A stretch of DNA of 62,920 bases from Aphodosoma sp045126975 (GCA_045126975.1 JBGVPL010000036.1:1-62920), one strand, 5' to 3'; positions 1 through 7,990 are shown, numbered from the stretch's first letter. Program-made: numbers and translations. The notes: generated from the sequence alone by a model not told the origin.

Positions 1-297
1 ATTAGAAATTTTCTCAAGAACCATTTTTTCTAAATTTTCGATAAATGTTTTATCATCAGAACAATTTTTTAAATATTCTGCTACATGTTTACGAAGAATA
101 ACATCAATATCTAAAAATAGAAAATTATAATAATCATCCATAGTATAGACATCACTATCTATATTAAATTGAAGAATTACAGTTGTATTTGGATATAAAT
201 CGTCATATGTACAAGTACAAAAACAATCATTAGATTCTTGAGCAAATCCTATCAATGTACAAAATGTACATATAATTATAAATAATAATTTTTTCAT
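1..297 (-). CDS. Small secreted Cys-rich protein, partial (3' end outside window)
   Basis: The reading frame opens at an ATG at 297-295 and stays open to the window edge (99 codons). It begins with a signal-peptide-like segment (MKKLL, hydrophobic run, then GFAQ), followed by a short Cys-rich stretch (DCFCTCT). Its start overlaps the stop of the gene upstream (297-671) by one base, so the two are translationally coupled. That neighbour has the same layout: signal peptide, then an SDSCTCT motif. The pair looks like a diverged tandem duplication. No family is recognised; export to periplasm or surface is inferred from the signal peptide only. Confidence 0.55.
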   Translation of the reverse strand, partial: MKKLLFIIICTFCTLIGFAQESNDCFCTCTYDDLYPNTTVILQFNIDSDVYTMDDYYNFLFLDIDVILRKHVAEYLKNCSDDKTFIENLEKMVLEKISN

Positions 298-671
298 TAA
301 CGTTTAAGACAATAATTAGTAGATTTCCAATTACAATATGTTAATTTAATTTCAGGGATAATAAAACAATCTCTAAAAAAATCTTCTATAGATTCATGAA
401 TTTTATCTATAAATGAATAAAATTCAGTATCTGTCCAAGTTGAAATTGATTCATAGTTATCTAATTCACGTTGAATAACATAAATAATGTTATTTTTTAC
501 ATTAATACGATTTCCATAATTATCCTGTGCCCATTTTTCAGAAAATTTATATTTTACCGTAATCGTTGTACATGTACAGCTATCCGATATAACAAATTCT
601 GACGTATGAGTTTTAGCGTTGCAAATTAGTCCAATAGAACTAATTACTAAAATAATTAATAATTTTTTCAT
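297..671 (-). CDS. Small secreted protein with CTCT motif, unknown function
   Basis: This 124-residue protein starts with a clear signal peptide (MKKLLIILVISSIGLICNA). After it comes an SDSCTCT motif and a polar C-terminal region with two further Cys near the end. The preceding-gene position and the TAATG overlap with the partial gene at 1-297 suggest one transcription unit of related secreted proteins. No known domain is recognised. It lies in the AT-rich accessory island, so it may be element cargo. Confidence 0.5.
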   Translation of the reverse strand: MKKLLIILVISSIGLICNAKTHTSEFVISDSCTCTTITVKYKFSEKWAQDNYGNRINVKNNIIYVIQRELDNYESISTWTDTEFYSFIDKIHESIEDFFRDCFIIPEIKLTYCNWKSTNYCLKR

Positions 672-846
672 AATATATAAATTTAAAAGTTAATAATTAT
701 ATGTTTTATTATATCTTTTTTATTATAACGATTTATATATCAAAATATTGTCTTCAAAATAATTTATTTTACTTACACTCATTTCATCAGCCAAAATTTG
801 CAAATTCCAATATAAAATTATTTCTTAACGCAGTAATAAGTATAAT

Positions 847-1395
847 TTAATATCCATAAACTCCTCTTAAATAATATCCATAAAATCGTGAGCGATATGA
901 TATTCTAATTTTTTTATCAATAGTTAACACCTTAGCATGTTGGGGACTAGTACGCATGCGAGTGGCACTCCAATAAGCAAATAAACCACATGGAGTACAA
1001 TAAACTGGTAAAAAAATAGAATTCCCATTTAGACCATATATCTTATATCCACCATTTGCATTTACCCATTTGCATTTAGTTATTAATTCTTCAAATTCTT
1101 GTGCTGTAGGTATTCTCCAAGGTATTCCATATTTATAAGTTACAGCATCTTCTAATGGAGTTAATATTTTTATTTTTTTACAAAAATGAGATTCCTTAAA
1201 CGGACCATAACCACTATAATCCAAGCAATCACTATAATTTGCCCATGTATAAGTTTCTTTAGGAGATAATTCAGCCCATGCATATAATTCTCCCTTATCC
1301 GTAGGTAGGTTTGCTCCTAAATTACGGTCTGCCCACTTTACAGATAAGCCTAGGTCTATAGCTTGTATTGTATCTTTTACGTATGAAATAGTCAT
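847..1395 (-). CDS. FISUMP-like (Fibrobacter major paralogous) domain protein
   Basis: The 182-residue protein has the signature of the major-paralogous-domain family abundant in Bacteroidetes: an AIDLGLSVKWADRNLGA opening, a YAWAE motif, then WRIPTAQEFEELITKCKW, YWSATR near the middle-to-end and a final YYLRGVYGY. In larger relatives this domain ends secreted proteins. Here there is no signal peptide and no Ig-like domain before it, so the gene is either a stand-alone domain or a trimmed copy. Function in the family is unknown; a surface role is usually assumed. It is followed by three small unknown genes on the same strand. Confidence 0.7.
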   Translation of the reverse strand: MTISYVKDTIQAIDLGLSVKWADRNLGANLPTDKGELYAWAELSPKETYTWANYSDCLDYSGYGPFKESHFCKKIKILTPLEDAVTYKYGIPWRIPTAQEFEELITKCKWVNANGGYKIYGLNGNSIFLPVYCTPCGLFAYWSATRMRTSPQHAKVLTIDKKIRISYRSRFYGYYLRGVYGY

Positions 1396-1554
1396 AAAAT
1401 AAATTATTATAGAGATTTGTTATAATTATTAACTTCTCTTTTAATATAAAAAGCTACATATCTTGTTTTATTCTCCATGCATTCAAAACACAAGGTCTAT
1501 AATAATAATGCTTCCTAAGAAATAACATCTTAAGAAGCATATTATAGCATTTCA

Positions 1555-1896
1555 TTAAAAATAAATAGCGTAATTATTAGAATATGTATTCTTAATAGTT
1601 TTATATCTTGCACCATAAAGCATTCCATTACCTCTAATAATGCTCAAGAAATTAGAGGAAACATTTGTGAGCAAAACACCTTTAACCTCATCACTACTTC
1701 CTTTATAAATGTACATATCACCATGACCTAAAGCACCAACATAGCTATCCGCAATATTAACACCTACACTCTTATAAAGGTCTGCACCCAAAAATAAATC
1801 ATCATCATCACAGCAACCTCTCATAGCCATTGTTGGAACGCCACAAACATTTAACGTATTTAAAACGTTTTTTACATAAAAATCAAAATTTGCCAT
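1555..1896 (-). CDS. Hypothetical protein, 113 aa, Cys/Asp-rich patch
   Basis: No family is recognised. The protein has no signal peptide or membrane segment. It carries a GCCDDDD patch near residue 28 and ends in aromatic residues (NYAIYF). Its N-terminus (VKNVLNTLNVCGV) resembles that of the gene at 2271-2828 (VKTTLNSLSICGI), which suggests a shared leader or interaction segment. It lies 24 bases downstream of the gene at 1921-2244, so the small genes from 2828 leftwards probably form one operon. Confidence 0.5.
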   Translation of the reverse strand: MANFDFYVKNVLNTLNVCGVPTMAMRGCCDDDDLFLGADLYKSVGVNIADSYVGALGHGDMYIYKGSSDEVKGVLLTNVSSNFLSIIRGNGMLYGARYKTIKNTYSNNYAIYF

Positions 1897-1920
1897 ATCT
1901 TTAAATTAAAAAATTTATTA

Positions 1921-2244
1921 TCAATTAAAATATTTTACAAAAGTCGCTTTAAATATAGATTCAAAATCTTGTACCAATCCAGCTTTAACAGCAACTATTG
2001 AATAAACACCAATAAACCACGCAACACCATTTACATCATTTTCACTCCACTGAGCTTCTTTTATATTCTTGTGCACACAGAATATAATTAACTCCTGTAA
2101 TTTATCAAAAGAATAATGAGAATAGTGAACTCTCCATAGTTCTGTTTCTTCTCTTATGCCTTGCATTGTAGCTGAATTTTCACTCAATTTTTGTAAACTC
2201 TGTTTTGCTGATATGCAATATATCATAGCATCATTATTATTCAT
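1921..2244 (-). CDS. Hypothetical protein, 107 aa
   Basis: This is an unrecognised soluble protein with no signal peptide. A segment near the C-terminus (GVYSIVAVKAGL) faintly resembles AIFSIVSYEKMGL of the next protein upstream (2271-2828), so distant paralogy is possible. The gene is packed between two unknown genes with gaps of 24-26 bases, consistent with co-transcription. Nothing more can be said of its role. Confidence 0.45.
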   Translation of the reverse strand: MNNNDAMIYCISAKQSLQKLSENSATMQGIREETELWRVHYSHYSFDKLQELIIFCVHKNIKEAQWSENDVNGVAWFIGVYSIVAVKAGLVQDFESIFKATFVKYFN

Positions 2245-2270
2245 AACAATTTATTTTTATAGTTTGACAA

Positions 2271-2828
2271 TTAATTTAAACCAAATAATTTTATTAAATA
2301 ATCTTTTACGCTTGTAGCAACCTTTAAATGTATATCACTCCCCCTATTAATAATCTCATCATCCGAATATTGAAGATACTCCCTTCGTATTCTTTGAGCA
2401 TCCTCAACAACTCGTACCCACCATCTTTCCGAATAAGTAAAATTCAACTTTTGAAGTTTTAACACATCTGCCAAAATAGCAAAATCAATAACTTGATTAG
2501 CTGGAATCGAAAATAAATAAGCCTTTTCTTCTAACAGTTGCATTCCACCATTCATTACTAATTTTAAACGTTCAACTATTGCATCTTTATTTATTGTAGC
2601 ACTCTTTGTTAAACAATAATAAGCTAAACGAGGGGCATGTCCAAGACCCATTTTCTCATAACTTACTATTGAAAAAATTGCCCCTGCCATGTAACAATCT
2701 TTGATATTATCAAGTTGGGATAAGTGAGAACATGTATATTGGTATAGCTCTCGAAGATTACCATGACTACCCTTAATTCCACAAATGCTCAACGAATTCA
2801 AAGTCGTTTTCACTAATTGATTTATCAT
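2271..2828 (-). CDS. Hypothetical protein, 185 aa
   Basis: This protein is predicted to be soluble and mainly helical, and no family is recognised. It begins with VKTTLNSLSICGI, close to the start of the 1555-1896 protein. It is the first coding gene of the small run 2828-1555 and lies downstream of a promoter near 3133-3164 and of the structured stretch 2890-3091, which would form its 5' leader if transcription reads through. Confidence 0.5.
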   Translation of the reverse strand: MINQLVKTTLNSLSICGIKGSHGNLRELYQYTCSHLSQLDNIKDCYMAGAIFSIVSYEKMGLGHAPRLAYYCLTKSATINKDAIVERLKLVMNGGMQLLEEKAYLFSIPANQVIDFAILADVLKLQKLNFTYSERWWVRVVEDAQRIRREYLQYSDDEIINRGSDIHLKVATSVKDYLIKLFGLN

Positions 2829-2889
2829 AAATCTATTTAATCTCTTATTGCCCCCTTAAATTCCCAGAAGAAAGCGAATAAAAAAATAA

Positions 2890-3000
2890 GGTGTGGGAAC
2901 TTATTACTTTATCCAATTGATGGGGCTTCTCGCATTGCCTTTGCTGTTGGATAAAGCAATAGCCCACACCAAAGGATATGTAAGAAGCCAATAATGGCTG
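2890..3000 (-). ncRNA. Candidate structured RNA / conserved hairpin element
   Basis: Nested inverted repeats are visible: GGTGTGGG at 2890-2897 pairs with CCCACACC at 2963-2970, and inside it CTTTATCCAA (2908-2917) pairs with TTGGATAAAG (2947-2956). A separate small hairpin (AGCC, six bases, GGCT) follows near 2985-2998. The promoter at 3133-3164 would transcribe this on the minus strand. No known RNA family is recognised. It may instead be the body of a small dispersed element. Confidence 0.35.
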
Positions 3001-3091
3001 TACAAACCAACGATGTGGCGCTACTGCTACCATCTTCACAGCAAGAGAAATTTTGCGAGAATTTCATCAATGAAGATAATTTCAATAACAC
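2909..3091 (-). CDS. Possible small membrane peptide (60 aa) or structured RNA
   Basis: A GTG-initiated frame of 60 codons has a CCEDGSSS segment, then a hydrophobic run (LVCTAIIGFLHILWCGLL), and ends in a charged tail. A second frame over the same DNA (2845-3039) is also open for 64 codons. The DNA carries nested inverted repeats, so the conserved thing may be RNA and not protein. Its own promoter is seen at 3133-3164, and a purine-rich AGGGAGGAG lies near 3109-3117. Base composition is richer in G+C than the flanks. Either reading is uncertain. Confidence 0.3.
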   Translation of the reverse strand: MLLKLSSLMKFSQNFSCCEDGSSSATSLVCTAIIGFLHILWCGLLLYPTAKAMREAPSIG

Positions 3092-3132
3092 CTTTTACTA
3101 ATAAAGTACTCCTCCCTAAGGAAAAGCACTTG

Positions 3133-3164
3133 CAAAGGTAGTAAAAGTTTTTTGAAAAATCAAG
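3133..3164 (-). promoter_or_regulatory. Bacteroidetes-type promoter for the 2845-3125 unit
   Basis: On the minus strand a TACCTTTG box (3140-3133) follows a CTTG box (3164-3161) by 20 bp, matching the -33 TTTG / -7 TAnnTTTG pattern. The start point should fall near 3126. Confidence 0.6.
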
Positions 3165-3227
3165 TTTATTGTTGACAAGTTAATAATAATTTCAGCAACT
3201 AACTAAAAGACAGTAGATTATTATCTA

Positions 3228-3815
3228 TTAAAAGCTCAACACATCATAAGTCTCTAATATCTCCTCTTGCCTTAATCCCAAATATCTTTTAGTTATAGCT
3301 ACATTACTATGATTAAATAGCTCCATCAGTTTTATTAATGCAAGTTCTGAATTTTCGCTATTCATATTGTACACTTGTCTTCCAAATGTCTTACGCAATG
3401 AGTGACAACTAAAGTTCTTAACTTTCAAACGATATTTCTTTTTAATATCTTTCAATATGCGATTGATAGCTTGGAGTGTGTAAATAGTTCCTTTCTGACT
3501 TACCAAAATAGGAGCTTTTACCCCTATTGGCTTTATTTGTTCGTAACACTCTTGTATATGTTTTTGTAGCTGAGGATTCAATCTTAAAGTTCTTTGCTTA
3601 CCTGTCTTTTTCTCAATTACAGTAAACTCATCAACATTTAATATTTGATTCCATCGCAAAGCTAGAATATCAGATATTCGCAATCCTGTAAAACAACCTA
3701 TCGCTATAAGAAGTGACATTTTATAATTTCCATCTTTAGCTAATTTGCGTATAAGATTCATAGCTTCTGACCACACTAAATAATCTGCGGTTGTAGTTGA
3801 ATATTTTAAGCTCAT
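3228..3815 (-). CDS. Short tyrosine recombinase (catalytic domain only)
   Basis: The 195-residue protein has only the catalytic part of a tyrosine recombinase. The visible catalytic set is Arg in GLRISD (about residue 47), Lys in EKKTGKQR, His and Arg in HSLRKTF, the second His in LFNHSNVAITKRYLG, and the nucleophile Tyr in that same motif. There is no arm-binding or core-binding (SAM-like) domain, unlike the 399-residue integrase at 9214. Short recombinases of this type occur on Bacteroidetes elements, where they may invert or resolve local DNA. An inverted repeat (3847-3861 / 3892-3906) lies directly upstream and may be its site or operator. Confidence 0.8.
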   Translation of the reverse strand: MSLKYSTTTADYLVWSEAMNLIRKLAKDGNYKMSLLIAIGCFTGLRISDILALRWNQILNVDEFTVIEKKTGKQRTLRLNPQLQKHIQECYEQIKPIGVKAPILVSQKGTIYTLQAINRILKDIKKKYRLKVKNFSCHSLRKTFGRQVYNMNSENSELALIKLMELFNHSNVAITKRYLGLRQEEILETYDVLSF

Positions 3816-3846
3816 AAATGTTTTGTTTTATAGTTAAACCTACAAA

Positions 3847-3906
3847 AGTGAACATTCTATTTCGTAATAAAAACATAAATTATTGATTACTAATAGAATA
3901 TTCACT
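3847..3906. repeat. 15-bp inverted repeat upstream of the recombinase
   Basis: AGTGAACATTCTATT (3847-3861) and AATAGAATATTCACT (3892-3906) are inverted copies with one mismatch, separated by 30 bp. A further TGAACATT occurs at 3918-3925. The arrangement fits a recombination site or an operator between the RadC-like and recombinase genes. Confidence 0.6.
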
Positions 3907-3929
3907 AATGATAAAAATGAACATTGCGG

Positions 3930-4379
3930 TTAAATATAACCATTATCAGAAAGGCTATAAAAACTTTCACTAGTTACAATTAAGTGGTCAAGAACTCTAA
4001 TGTCAAATAGTTTTGATGCTTCTGCAACTTGTTCTGTAAGCTTACGGTCTTCTAAACTTGGATTGAGATTACCACTTGGATGATTATGTGCAAGAATAAT
4101 TACAGATGCATTAGCAAGTAAAGCTCCTTGCATAATCATTTTTACATCTACTGCTACTTGTGATATTCCACCCTCTGCAACAACTGAATAACCTAATATC
4201 TGATGGGCTTTATTAAGATATAAGACAATAAAAGTTTCTCTGTAGTCTATAGTTTCAGCTGGAAATATATTCCTCAAAACTTCATAAACACTACTTGAAT
4301 TTGTAACTTTTTGTCTTTGACTATATGGAACTCTATTTTTATAAGAGAGTTCTACTTCTGAAACAATATTATTTGTCAT
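3930..4379 (-). CDS. RadC-like JAB/MPN domain protein
   Basis: The protein carries the C-terminal RadC (JAB/MPN) domain with the metal-site motif HNHPSG followed by an Asp (SLED), and an upstream Glu in VAEGG. It lacks the N-terminal helix-hairpin-helix region of chromosomal RadC, as is usual for copies on plasmids and integrative elements. Despite the name, a role in DNA repair is not established for this family. The start at 4379 (MTNNIV) is preferred over a frame reaching 4415, because the longer version would begin within the terminator of the upstream DUF3871 gene. It lies between that gene and the short recombinase. Confidence 0.8.
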   Translation of the reverse strand: MTNNIVSEVELSYKNRVPYSQRQKVTNSSSVYEVLRNIFPAETIDYRETFIVLYLNKAHQILGYSVVAEGGISQVAVDVKMIMQGALLANASVIILAHNHPSGNLNPSLEDRKLTEQVAEASKLFDIRVLDHLIVTSESFYSLSDNGYI

Positions 4380-4410
4380 ATTTTTTGAAATGTTTATAAA
4401 AATAAAAGAG

Positions 4411-4434
4411 GACACCTTTGGCAGATGTCCCCAA
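4411..4434 (-). terminator. Rho-independent terminator after DUF3871 gene
   Basis: GGGGACA and TGTCCTC arms flank a short loop, followed on the minus strand by CTCTTTTATTTTTA. Confidence 0.7.
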
Positions 4435-4440
4435 TAAAAC

Positions 4441-5379
4441 TTAACTCAAGAACCAAGAATATTCAGAATCTCCATGCAAAGCCTTACAGATTCCAACCGT
4501 TACTTCAGTTGCATTGATGCCACGTTGTACATAACTATCAATATAGCTACTCTTATTAGCTTCTGTAAGTAGGTTGTGAAAATCAAACATAGAAATAGTG
4601 TTGTCCTTTGTCCCAAAATTTGGATTACTATAATAGTCACGACACACATTGTTAATCTGACTATCCGTAATAAGTAACTTAGGCAATTTACGCTGTTGAT
4701 AACTTGGCAGAGCTTGATAAAGTCTCATTCTACCTACAATCTGAGCAAATTGTGTTTCTGTTAGTCTTGTTTGTGTAAGAGACTGCAATAACTGTATGTC
4801 TTTATCTAAATTAAAGTTGTAGAATAAATCTAGAACAGACTTATATAAGTCATGCAGTGACATTACTTCTAAAGACAAACGTACTCCTTCTCCTGTAAGA
4901 ACTTGGTTTGAACACACATTCACTCTCCAGCCAATAAACACTGTAAATTTTTCCATTCCACGATTCGCACGATAAAGATTCAAATCTGAATAATTACGTA
5001 CACCACCAATGCATAGTTCTAATCGCTGTCCATCAATGCACTCATGTAGACTTGGAATTGTAAATGCAAAAGCTAGTCGCTGGAAAAATTGTGTTTTCTC
5101 TGATTCAAGAAGTTCACTTGACCGTTTCCCTAATGCTGATGGTATGCGCCCACGTACAATGTGTGAAACTCGTATTTCTGGAGTGTTTATTGTTTCGCCA
5201 GCAAAGACATTACATGCTGCATCATGCACGGTACTAATAAAATCTTGGTGAGAGATTGTTAATTCTTGATTTGCCCATGTAGGTACAACACACTGTTCTG
5301 TAAGTTCTTCAAATGAAATTGCATTAGTGTTTGCTTCAAGAAAATTCACGCTTGTTGGTTTTAAAATCAATTCGTTCAT
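4441..5379 (-). CDS. DUF3871 family protein
   Basis: The sequence follows the DUF3871 pattern found on Bacteroidetes integrative elements: FLEANT near the N-terminus, HQDFISTVHDAA, a central IRVSHIVRGRIP, LELCIGGVRNY, FTVFIGWRVNVCSNQ, LTETQFAQIVGRMRLY, LLITDSQIN and ANKSSYIDSY, ending in YSWFL. Length (312 residues) fits the family. The biochemical role is unknown. It is usually a cargo or accessory gene of conjugative or mobilizable elements, which supports reading 1-10,530 as such an island. Confidence 0.85.
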   Translation of the reverse strand: MNELILKPTSVNFLEANTNAISFEELTEQCVVPTWANQELTISHQDFISTVHDAACNVFAGETINTPEIRVSHIVRGRIPSALGKRSSELLESEKTQFFQRLAFAFTIPSLHECIDGQRLELCIGGVRNYSDLNLYRANRGMEKFTVFIGWRVNVCSNQVLTGEGVRLSLEVMSLHDLYKSVLDLFYNFNLDKDIQLLQSLTQTRLTETQFAQIVGRMRLYQALPSYQQRKLPKLLITDSQINNVCRDYYSNPNFGTKDNTISMFDFHNLLTEANKSSYIDSYVQRGINATEVTVGICKALHGDSEYSWFLS

Positions 5380-5781
5380 AGTTATAAATGATTAATAGTT
5401 AACAATTTGATATAATTTTCGCCCTTATTAAATTGCTAGATTATATTTACTAAATTACCTTTTATCGTTTATAAGTTGCTACTTTTTGAAAGAATGCTTT
5501 TTTATGAATTTTTATCGGGAGGATGAAACTGTAGGTAAACAGGATTGTAAAGCACTCTCTTAACTATGTGGGGGGATTTTATATAAGTACCTACTTGATA
5601 TTTTCTGAATTTTAGTCAAGTGAGAAAATCTAACATTCTGAATTTATGCGTGTTTCTCTCGTAATAGCTAATGCTATGTGATTTTTAGTGTGGGTTATAT
5701 ATTTTGAAATTTTACTGATTGAGGATGATTTTCAGACTCCAATATTTATAAGCGATATGTTCTTCTACCTATAAAAAAATA
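5380..5781. other. ~400-bp AT-rich gap, no gene seen
   Basis: I see no convincing coding frame here. The stretch includes an imperfect hairpin (ACTTGA near 5591, TCAAGT near 5615) and a G-run near 5570 (TGTGGGGGGATTTT). It lies between the DUF3871 gene and the winged-helix gene, where an element might keep an origin or transfer site; that is only a guess. Confidence 0.4.
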
Positions 5782-5814
5782 AGAGCCATAAGTATGTTTT
5801 ACCTATGGCTCTTT
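5782..5814 (-). terminator. Rho-independent terminator of the winged-helix gene
   Basis: AAGAGCCATA and TATGGCTCTT are perfect arms, followed on the minus strand by TATTTTTTTATAGG. It begins four bases past the stop codon of the gene. Confidence 0.85.
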
Positions 5815-5817
5815 GCT

Positions 5818-6420
5818 TCAATCTACGATTATATTTAACTCTAACTTTTTGAACTTTGCTGGTTTGATTCTTCTAAATTTTGCTTTAGCTTTTAGAAATA
5901 TATCTTCTCGCAATAAGTGTATTCCTTTTTCATCTTTACTTATATAGTCTTTGCTTATAGCTTCTTTCATGTAATTTGATATTGTTCCTACTGATAGTCC
6001 TAGTTCTTTAGCTAATTGATTTTGACTGTAAAGAGTAGAATTTGTTCCATTTAGACATGTGCATTTTAGCAATATCAAGAAACCTTTAAGCTGTCTGTTT
6101 ATTGGTTCATCTTTCAACACTTCTGTGATAAAGACATAGTGCTCTGTGTCTAATTTATATCTACATCTTTGGAACGTACCGTACTTCCCTTTTATGTTAC
6201 TTTTGCTAATTGTAAGCAATCCACAAGACTGGAATTTGTATAGCCAATCGCTTATTTGGTCTGTGTCTTTGATTCCATATTCTTTAGCTAAAGTTTCTTG
6301 TTTAATATTTGATTCATAAGTTACCAAATCAGCATTCAGAGCAAGACAATAGAACAGATAAGCTTCTTTAGCGTTTAATTTACCTACTATTTTTTCTGTT
6401 ATTCGGATGTACTTGGTCAT
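5818..6420 (-). CDS. Winged-helix DNA-binding protein of the island
   Basis: The protein (about 200 residues) appears to hold two helix-turn-helix units. The first is around residues 30-80 (QETLAKEYGIKDTDQISDWL), the second around 130-160 (QNQLAKELGLSVGTISNYM). It is basic at the C-terminus. The overall layout recalls element-encoded replication initiators or regulators of Bacteroidetes, but no family is assigned. The ATG at 6420 is chosen; a TTG six bases earlier is possible. It begins 7 bases after the stop of the 42-codon HTH gene at 6428-6556, so the two are likely translated from one message. Confidence 0.65.
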   Translation of the reverse strand: MTKYIRITEKIVGKLNAKEAYLFYCLALNADLVTYESNIKQETLAKEYGIKDTDQISDWLYKFQSCGLLTISKSNIKGKYGTFQRCRYKLDTEHYVFITEVLKDEPINRQLKGFLILLKCTCLNGTNSTLYSQNQLAKELGLSVGTISNYMKEAISKDYISKDEKGIHLLREDIFLKAKAKFRRIKPAKFKKLELNIIVD

Positions 6421-6427
6421 TAGCAAC

Positions 6428-6556
6428 CTAAGATTTATAATTGGTAAAATGAATATCTCCTTGCTTAACTAATCTTCTGTAATAGTGGTTACCAAAAAAT
6501 ATTTTGGCATCCTTCTGTGTCAAAAATTGCTGTCCTGTAGAAAATTGTACAATCAT
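6428..6556 (-). CDS. 42-residue excisionase/MerR-like HTH peptide
   Basis: An ATG at 6556-6554 opens a 42-codon frame ending in TAG at 6430-6428. The product has a segment FLTQKDAKIFFGNHYYRR followed by LVKQGDI, which matches the usual excisionase/MerR-type helix-turn-helix pattern (LTxxEAAxxLGVSxxTVxRLIKxGxI). It lies directly upstream of the winged-helix gene with a 7-base gap. Small Xis-like proteins are commonly paired with integrases on such elements, so a role in excision or in regulating the operon is plausible but inferred. Confidence 0.5.
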   Translation of the reverse strand: MIVQFSTGQQFLTQKDAKIFFGNHYYRRLVKQGDIHFTNYKS

Positions 6557-6887
6557 CGTTCTTAATTTTGTAATAAGTTTTTGTGGATTTTTCTATCTCC
6601 TAGTTGAAACCTCTCACAATAGGTATTAGTTATTTAGGTGTTAGTAAGTAACCTTGCTAAATTGAACATTCCACACCCCCTATTTTGAACACCTCTTTTT
6701 CGCTCATTAGAAACAGTTTTTGAAAGTTTCAGTAAGTTGGGTTCTACCTGTTGCTACCTATGTAATTATATTCACATCCTCAAAAAATCTAAAACAAAAA
6801 CAGCTGAATTTTCAGCTATAAAAATTTTGATGCAATTTTGCCAATCAGTTGAGCGACCATCTCCTATAAAATGTAGTTAAGGAGAAG
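6557..6887. other. ~330-bp gap, no gene; small perfect hairpin
   Basis: No frame longer than about 16 codons with a start is convincing. A hairpin AGCTGAA-TT-TTCAGCT sits at 6802-6817. A TGAACATTCC near 6664-6673 echoes the TGAACATT motif near the recombinase (3849, 3918). Confidence 0.4.
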
Positions 6888-6914
6888 AGAAGCCCATCTG
6901 TCACATGGGCTTCT
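6888..6914 (-). terminator. Terminator after the 317-aa gene
   Basis: Perfect 10-bp arms AGAAGCCCAT and ATGGGCTTCT with a 7-base loop lie just past the stop of the gene at 6923-7876. The T-rich tract on the minus strand is interrupted (CTTCTCCTT). Confidence 0.65.
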
Positions 6915-6922
6915 ATTACCTA

Positions 6923-7876
6923 CTATGCTACCAAAGGAACAACCTTACGTTGATTTTCTAAAGTAAACATTAATAAGGCATTAGAAATGCAACTTTCTTT
7001 ACTGCCACAGTCTGCTAGAAGAGCATGATGAACTTTGTCTGATGGAATCGTTCTTAATGTTTCCATCATGGTATCAACATCGTATCCACCAGTATGCATG
7101 ACTGAATTAATTGCTCTTATGGCATAGCGTTTTTTAGCATCTGCCGTAGTAAAAGTAAAACAAACTTGTTGATAAAGGGCAAATGCTTCTTCAAACGTTC
7201 TGGTAGCAACTGGAAGATTTTTTTTAGTAAGTCCCATGGACATTTCAAGTGTAGTAGTATTTTTTAGTTGCACACCAAAGTATGCCATTGCAGTACTACC
7301 AGGCATTCCTGTTTTACGGCACAACTCGTAGATTGCTTTATATGTAGTATCACCTGTTGCTAATGCTGCAACACCAATATTTTCTACAGTATTACGTGAA
7401 CGACTAAAAAGGTCTGACGTACCTGTAATTTGAGCGTATTCTGCGATGTTATCAAAGGTATGTACTTGCACATTCTTTAAAACATCATCAAAAGTAAACC
7501 TCCAATATGTATTTGAAGTTTCTACAGGAACGAGGACATTATCTGTCCCCATTGGAATTTCTTCGCCATCCATATTGTATAATCCAACTCCCTCTTGCCA
7601 AAAGATTTCTGGCGTTGAAAAATGGAAAATTGTATCTAGCAGTTTACTTTTATCAACGTTTTCCAAAAATTTTTGTTGACTTTTCTTTAATATATCCATA
7701 CTATATATGGTACGAGCTAGTGTTATTTCTCGCTCTTGTCCATCTATAATAGCAATCACTGTAGTTTTGTTTTTAGGACAGCAAGATTGTGCTTCTACTT
7801 GTTCAACACTTGCAGTTGCTACTGCTTTTACATTCTCATTTGCGTTTGTGGTCGCCACCGTTTTTAAATCAATCAT
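6923..7876 (-). CDS. Island protein of unknown function, 317 aa
   Basis: No family is recognised. There is no signal peptide or membrane segment. The N-terminal 30 residues are low-complexity (Ala/Val/Asn/Thr), with a CC pair at about residues 32-33. The remainder looks like a compact soluble domain of mixed helix and strand. It is monocistronic by appearance: a promoter lies at 7991-8022 and a terminator at 6888-6914. Location next to integration genes suggests an element maintenance or cargo role, which is inference. Confidence 0.6.
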   Translation of the reverse strand: MIDLKTVATTNANENVKAVATASVEQVEAQSCCPKNKTTVIAIIDGQEREITLARTIYSMDILKKSQQKFLENVDKSKLLDTIFHFSTPEIFWQEGVGLYNMDGEEIPMGTDNVLVPVETSNTYWRFTFDDVLKNVQVHTFDNIAEYAQITGTSDLFSRSRNTVENIGVAALATGDTTYKAIYELCRKTGMPGSTAMAYFGVQLKNTTTLEMSMGLTKKNLPVATRTFEEAFALYQQVCFTFTTADAKKRYAIRAINSVMHTGGYDVDTMMETLRTIPSDKVHHALLADCGSKESCISNALLMFTLENQRKVVPLVA

Positions 7877-7990
7877 AATATTTAAAATTTTTTAAACATA
7901 ATTTCAGTTCCAACTCCCATGAAACCTTTGGGGCAACTCTTGATTTTATAGCTATGCGCAATCTCGCTACTCCCATCTGAATTGCGGGTG

